Source: Chitinophagaceae bacterium (GTDB lineage Bacteria; Bacteroidota; Bacteroidia; Chitinophagales; Chitinophagaceae). Taken from it: a stretch of 10,392 bases of DNA. Location: positions 1 through 10,392 of the forward strand of contig JASLDA010000130.1 in NCBI GenBank assembly GCA_030151745.1, in the 5' to 3' direction. Position 1 is the first letter of the stretch. Every line of letters begins with the position of its first letter. Made by a program: the position numbers and the translations under genes. This document shows positions 6,207-10,392 of the stretch, piece by piece. The notes under the pieces were generated by a model that had not been told where the DNA came from, searched no databases, and worked only from the letters and a program-made list of their open reading frames with translations.

Positions 6207-6554
6207 TTATTTTGGGGAACGATAGAACATGAAGAAGACGGCGCCGCAGAGAAACAGGAATGCCACGAGGTAATTCCAGCGCAGGGGCTCTTTCAGGTAG
6301 CTTACCGCGAAGACGGCGAACACCAGCAGCGAAATTACTTCCTGGATCGTCTTCAGCTGGAAAGCGCTGAAGCCTTCTTTTTTTCCGAAGATATTGTTGG
6401 CCGGCACCTGGAAGCAGTATTCGAAGAACGCGATGCCCCAGCTGATAAGGATCAGCAGGATCAGGGGCTTATGGCTGACGTCCTTTTTCAGGTGCCCGTA
6501 CCAGGCGATGGTCATGAAGATATTCGACAGGAGCAGCAGTCCGACAGTGCGCAT
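6207..6554 (-). CDS. DMT-superfamily small membrane protein (DUF486)
   Basis: A 115-residue protein of four predicted membrane helices (about residues 2-18, 29-46, 70-90 and 95-112). It fits the DUF486 family within the drug/metabolite transporter superfamily: LLLLSNIFMTIAWYGHLK at the N-terminus, FEYCFQVPANNIF after helix two, and AFQLKTIQEVI before helix three. Members are small half-transporter-like proteins of unknown substrate that probably pair to form a pore. ATG at 6554 is chosen because the family begins directly with helix one; a TTG at 6560 would add two residues and overlap the kinase stop as TTGA. With the ATG, the gene begins two bases after the kinase TGA, so it is probably translationally coupled. 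Its place between the hybrid kinase and the response regulator is odd for a transporter-like protein and may mean a sensing or accessory role. Role inferred only from position. Confidence 0.85.
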   Translation of the reverse strand: MRTVGLLLLSNIFMTIAWYGHLKKDVSHKPLILLILISWGIAFFEYCFQVPANNIFGKKEGFSAFQLKTIQEVISLLVFAVFAVSYLKEPLRWNYLVAFLFLCGAVFFMFYRSPK

Positions 6555-6556
6555 GA

Positions 6557-9500
6557 TCAACGGGGGGATTTGAAGGGCATGCTGCGCTCATACAGCCAGA
6601 CGCGCAGCAGGCTCAGCAACTGGTCGATGTCGATGGGTTTGGTGATATAGTCGGAAGCGCCGGCCTGGATACATTTCTCGCGATCGCCGGTCATGGCCTT
6701 CGCCGTGACGGCGATTACCGGGAGCCGCTTCCACTCGTCGTTCTGGCGGATGCGCCGTGCCGTTTCATAGCCGTCCATCTGCGGCATCATCATGTCCAGC
6801 AGGACCACGGCCACTTCGGGATGCTCCTTCAGCTGGGCGATGGCCTCCTTGCCGTCTATAGCCGTGACGACCTTCATATTCACGGCTTCCAGGGCTTTCG
6901 TCAGCGAGAAGATATTGCGGACATCGTCGTCGACGATCAGCACGGTCTTGTCTTTCAGCACCTCGCTCAGGGCGCCCAGCTTGCGGAACCCATCCTTCTG
7001 AGCCGGCTTTTTGGTCTCTTCCATCAGGTGCAGGAACAGCGAGACTTCATCCAGGATCCGCTGGTAGGAATGGGCCGTTTTTACCACGATGCTGTCGGCG
7101 TACTGCCGGATGCGCTGTTCCTCCGCCATCGACAGGCTCTTGCCGGTGAACACGATGATCGGCAGCTGCTCCAGGCCGGGGTTCTTCTTGATCTCCTCGA
7201 GCGTCTCATACGCCCGGCCGTCGGGGATGCCCATGTCCAGGATCACGCAGTCCATATCGCTCTGCAGCGCCTGGACGCTATCCTTGACCGTGTTCTTGAT
7301 ATCGGAGTTGATATTGAACGACTCCAGGAAGTACGCAAGAGCCCGCGCATGTTTCGGGTTCTCCTCGACGATGAGCACTTTCTTGCTTTCGCGGTTCAGC
7401 ACGTACTCTATCTTGCCGAAGATCTCCTGCATCTGCTCAAGGGCCACCGGCTTGTCTATGAAGTTGATCGCGCCGCGCAGCAGGCTTTCCTTTCGTACTT
7501 GCATCGAGGACATGATATGCACGGGGATATGCCGGGTCAGCGGGTCGCCTTTCAGCTCCTCCATGACCTGCCAGCCGCTCTTCACCGGAAGCTGGATATC
7601 GAGCAGGATGCCGGTCGGCCGGTAGCGCCGGGCCAGATCGATGCCTTCGTCGCCGCGCACCGCTACCAGTCCCTTGTAGCCACGCTGCCGGGTGAAGGCC
7701 AGCAGGCTTTTCGCGAAGTACACGTCGTCTTCCACGATCAGGATGTTCCGGTCGCCGGGCTTGGTGTCTGCGCGGTCGTCGGGGATGCTCTCGGGGATGA
7801 GCGGCACGGTGAACGATCCCGCATCGGGGAAGCCCGGCAGGATCTCCTGCAGGGGCGCGGGCAGCTTCGATTCCGGGACCGGCGGGAGCTCGGGGGCTTC
7901 CTGGCTCTGGTACGCCGATTCCGAATCGGGAATCGTAAGCGTGAACGTGCTGCCTTCGCCTTCGGCGCTGCGCACGCGGATATTGCCGCCGAGCAGACGG
8001 GCCAGCTCCTTGCTGATGCTCAGGCCGAGCCCCGTGCCGCCAAAGCGGCGCCGGGTGCTGCCGTCCGCCTGCTGGAAGGCTTCGAAGATCAGGGCCTGCT
8101 TCGCTTCGGGAATGCCGATACCGGTATCTTTTACCGAGAAGCTGATCATATGATCGTCGGCGGGATCCTGCCGGATCGAGAGCTTGACGCTGCCTTCGGA
8201 TGTGAACTTCAGCGCGTTCGAAAGCAGGTTCTTCAAGATCTGTTCCAGGCGCTGCTTGTCAGTCTCTATGCGCCGGTTCCCTTCGTCGATCTCGATTTGC
8301 AGCTCCAGGCCGCGCTCCTTTGCGACCGGCTCAAAGAGGCTCTGCATATCCGAGGCCACTTCCTGCAGGCTGACGGAGGTGTATTCCAGCTCCATCTTCC
8401 CGGCTTCTATCTTGCTCAGGTCCAGGATCTCGTCGATCAGCGTGAGCAGGCCGTGGCCGGAGCTCTGGATGACGCGGGCATATTCTATCTGCTCGTCGTT
8501 CAGTGTGCGCTCGTTGTTTTCCGCCAGCAGCCGGCTCAGCAGCAGGATGCTGTTCAGCGGCGTACGCAGCTCATGCGACATATTCGCCAGGAATTCGGAC
8601 TTATAGCGGGCGCTGGTGGCCAGCTCTTCGGCCTGGCGGCGCACTTCCGAGTTCTGCTCGGAAATGGTAATGTTCCGCTCCTCGAGCATGCGCGAGCGCT
8701 CTTCCAGCTCCAGGTTGGCCTGCTGCAGTTCCTCCTGCTGCACTCGCAGCTCCTCTTCGGAAGCCTGCAGCTTTTCCGCCTGCATTTCCAGCTCGGCGTT
8801 GATATTTTCCAGCTCGTTGTGCTGAGCCTGCAGCTCCTCGGACTGCGCCTGGGTTTCCTCGAGCAGCTCCTGGGTGCGCTCGTAGATCACGGCGGTATTG
8901 AGGCTGATGGCCATGGCCTCGGCATTGTTGCGGATGTATTCCAGCTGCCGCTGGTCGGGCTTGCGGAAAAAGCCCAGCTCGAGCAGGCCTATCGGCCGGT
9001 CGGACGCGATCAGAGGAACGAGCAGCGCATGCAGCGAGCCCGTTTCGCCCAGGCTGGAGCTTACGCGCAGGTAGCCTTTGGGCAGCGCTTCGGTGACGAT
9101 AGGCTCGCGGCTCTGCAGGGCCTGGCCGGCCAGACCTTCGCCGGGCGCGATGTATTCGGGCACGCGGCTCGCGGCGAAGCTGCCCTGAAGCCGCAGGTGC
9201 AGCTGCTCGTCGGCCACATAGAGCGTCCCCACGGTGGCATTCAGGTACCGGGCGACATGGGCCACGATCTTCGAGGCCACGGACCTTACCAGACGCTCTC
9301 CGCGGACGACCTCCGCCAGCCGGGCGCTGCCCGTCGTTTGCCAGGCCTGCTCGTCCAGGTCGGCAATGGTCTGTTCCAGGGATGCTACCATCCCGTTCAG
9401 GGCCTTGGCGATCCGGCCCAGCTCGTCTTCCTTAGTATCCTCGCTGCGTGCGGAATAATTTCCCTCCGAAACTTCCTGCGTGAAGCCTTCGATGGCGACG

Positions 9501-10216
9501 ATGCGGCGGTTGGTCTCCTCGTACCGCTGCTGCTCCTCCTGCTGCTTGCGGATGCGCTCGTCGAGGTCCGACTTGACGCGGTAATAGGCGAGCAGGGAGA
9601 TGGCTATGGCGATCAGGGCTGCCAGGATGACGATGATCGGCGTCCAGGTCGTGTAGCGCTGCTGCTCGTCCAGCCGCATCTGCAGCAAGGTATTTTCCTG
9701 GTCCCGGATGTGGTCGATGACACCCCGGAGCTCGTTCATGATATTGTTGCCGATGGTGATCTCCTCGTGGCTGTCTGCGAAGAGCATGGTCCGCTGGCTC
9801 GTGGGGATCGTGCTGTACTTGTCCAGCACCAGGCGCATTTGCCGGAAACGTTCCTCGACCAGGGCTCTGAGCGTATCCAGGCGCAGCTGCTGCTCCGGGT
9901 TGTCCAGCGTGAGCTGGCGCAGGGCGTCCACCCGCTGGGCGGTCCGTTCATGTGCTCCCTTATACGGCTCCAGGAACTGCTCGTCGTTCGTGAGCAGGAA
10001 GCCGCGTTGCGCAGATTCGGCGCTCCGGATGCCGGAGAGCAGGTTTTCCGTCGTGCCGATAATCTCGTTGGTGTGATTTACCCACTTCGAAGAGGATATC
10101 AGCTGGCGGTTGGACAGGAAAGAGGCCAGGGAACTAATGATCAGCAGCAGGATCGAGGCGGCAAAGACTACCTGCAACCTTCGGGTGATAGAGGCGGAGT
10201 TGGGAGCTTGCGTCAT
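6557..10216 (-). CDS. Hybrid sensor histidine kinase, CHASE3-HAMP-GAF-HisKA-HATPase-REC-REC-REC
   Basis: A 1219-residue membrane sensor kinase. TM1 is at about 14-34. A CHASE3 extracytoplasmic domain covers about 40-180 (motif SAESAQRGFLLTNDEQFLEPY near 64-84), with TM2 at about 192-212. HAMP (about 213-290), GAF (about 300-440) and a long Glu/Gln-rich coiled coil (about 440-540) follow. The HisKA box FLANMSHELRTPLN carries phospho-acceptor His548. The ATPase domain has N-box Asn667, DTGIGIP from 697 and GGTGLGLS. Three receivers follow, with acceptor aspartates Asp873, Asp994 and Asp1141. Receiver two has the acidic pair as Glu-Glu (VEEN) and KT instead of KP after its Lys, so it may be less active. 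Receivers one and three look complete. It should sense a periplasmic or membrane cue and pass phosphate intramolecularly, then to the downstream regulator. ATG at 10216 lies two bases after the stop of the preceding kinase. Confidence 0.93.
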   Translation of the reverse strand: MTQAPNSASITRRLQVVFAASILLLIISSLASFLSNRQLISSSKWVNHTNEIIGTTENLLSGIRSAESAQRGFLLTNDEQFLEPYKGAHERTAQRVDALRQLTLDNPEQQLRLDTLRALVEERFRQMRLVLDKYSTIPTSQRTMLFADSHEEITIGNNIMNELRGVIDHIRDQENTLLQMRLDEQQRYTTWTPIIVILAALIAIAISLLAYYRVKSDLDERIRKQQEEQQRYEETNRRIVAIEGFTQEVSEGNYSARSEDTKEDELGRIAKALNGMVASLEQTIADLDEQAWQTTGSARLAEVVRGERLVRSVASKIVAHVARYLNATVGTLYVADEQLHLRLQGSFAASRVPEYIAPGEGLAGQALQSREPIVTEALPKGYLRVSSSLGETGSLHALLVPLIASDRPIGLLELGFFRKPDQRQLEYIRNNAEAMAISLNTAVIYERTQELLEETQAQSEELQAQHNELENINAELEMQAEKLQASEEELRVQQEELQQANLELEERSRMLEERNITISEQNSEVRRQAEELATSARYKSEFLANMSHELRTPLNSILLLSRLLAENNERTLNDEQIEYARVIQSSGHGLLTLIDEILDLSKIEAGKMELEYTSVSLQEVASDMQSLFEPVAKERGLELQIEIDEGNRRIETDKQRLEQILKNLLSNALKFTSEGSVKLSIRQDPADDHMISFSVKDTGIGIPEAKQALIFEAFQQADGSTRRRFGGTGLGLSISKELARLLGGNIRVRSAEGEGSTFTLTIPDSESAYQSQEAPELPPVPESKLPAPLQEILPGFPDAGSFTVPLIPESIPDDRADTKPGDRNILIVEDDVYFAKSLLAFTRQRGYKGLVAVRGDEGIDLARRYRPTGILLDIQLPVKSGWQVMEELKGDPLTRHIPVHIMSSMQVRKESLLRGAINFIDKPVALEQMQEIFGKIEYVLNRESKKVLIVEENPKHARALAYFLESFNINSDIKNTVKDSVQALQSDMDCVILDMGIPDGRAYETLEEIKKNPGLEQLPIIVFTGKSLSMAEEQRIRQYADSIVVKTAHSYQRILDEVSLFLHLMEETKKPAQKDGFRKLGALSEVLKDKTVLIVDDDVRNIFSLTKALEAVNMKVVTAIDGKEAIAQLKEHPEVAVVLLDMMMPQMDGYETARRIRQNDEWKRLPVIAVTAKAMTGDREKCIQAGASDYITKPIDIDQLLSLLRVWLYERSMPFKSPR

Positions 10217-10218
10217 GA

Positions 10219-10392
10219 TTATGGAACAGGTAGGACTTCAACCGGCGGGACGGGGCCGGGATGATGCTGGCGAAGCGGTAGTGCGATCGTGAAGGTGGTG
10301 CCGGAGCCTTCGGTGCTGCGGACGGCGATGGTGCCGCGGTGTTTTTCGATGATTTTTTTGACGATGGCCAGGCCGATGCCCGTGCCCTCATA
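10219..10392 (-). CDS. Sensor histidine kinase, C-terminal end of the ATPase domain (partial)
   Basis: The reading frame enters from the right edge and ends with TAA at 10221-10219, giving 57 residues. It starts YEGTGIGLAIVKKIIEKH, the G2 box and following helix of a HATPase_c domain. GTIAVRSTEGSGTTFTIALP follows, the usual last strands of that domain. A short Pro-rich tail (PGPVPPVEVLPVP) ends the protein, and no receiver domain is attached. The stop is two bases before the ATG of the hybrid kinase, so the two kinases are co-transcribed and probably translationally coupled. Sensor and phospho-acceptor domains lie outside the window, so class and signal cannot be given. As the most upstream gene visible, it means the operon promoter is also outside the window. 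Confidence 0.9.
   Translation of the reverse strand, partial: YEGTGIGLAIVKKIIEKHRGTIAVRSTEGSGTTFTIALPLRQHHPGPVPPVEVLPVP

Noticed and set aside
6821..10264. Very long open frame on the + strand opposite the hybrid kinase
   Set aside because: It is antisense to a kinase with complete domain motifs. Its translation has no recognisable domain, and its skewed Leu/Gln/Asp/Val composition mirrors the kinase codon bias. GC-rich codons rarely produce antisense stops.

Overview
The window looks like a GC-rich chromosome segment from a member of the Bacteroidota, probably a Chitinophaga-like lineage. The evidence is a lipoprotein with a charged stretch after its lipidation Cys, no Shine-Dalgarno-like purine tracts in front of most starts, and a hybrid-kinase/receiver/CheR/CheB cassette of a kind I associate with that phylum. 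The taxonomic call is an inference from gene content, not from a marker search. No rRNA, tRNA, CRISPR array or mobile element is visible, and no gene-free stretch exceeds about 90 bases.

Left half (1-4420, + strand). The last 39 codons of dnaA are followed by an outer-membrane beta-barrel of the LpxR/DUF2219 lipid A deacylase family, then a truncated glutamyl-tRNA synthetase paralogue (GluQRS, tRNA-Asp queuosine modification). Next comes a large polytopic membrane protein resembling GT-C glycosyltransferases with a soluble C-terminal domain, and then a small lipocalin-like lipoprotein. The spacers are 43-91 bases. Three hold structure: a hairpin after dnaA, a 14-base tandem repeat before gluQ, and overlapping inverted and direct repeats before the membrane protein. 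This half is mostly envelope and housekeeping genes with no obvious single pathway.

Right half (4436-10392, - strand). This is one tightly packed operon, read right to left: the end of a sensor histidine kinase; a 1219-residue hybrid kinase (CHASE3-HAMP-GAF-coiled coil-HisKA-HATPase-REC-REC-REC); a four-helix DMT-type membrane protein (DUF486); a single-domain response regulator; CheR; and CheB without a receiver domain. Every junction is an overlap or a gap of at most 26 bases. The stand-alone regulator closely resembles the third receiver of the hybrid kinase.

A plausible reading is a non-flagellar signalling module. Two kinases feed phosphoryl groups to several receivers, while CheR and CheB adjust glutamyl methylation or deamidation of a partner. 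No chemoreceptor, CheA or CheW is in the window, so that partner is unknown. The membrane protein embedded between kinase and regulator is the most unusual element. The two halves converge with only 15 bases between the lipoprotein and cheB stop codons.
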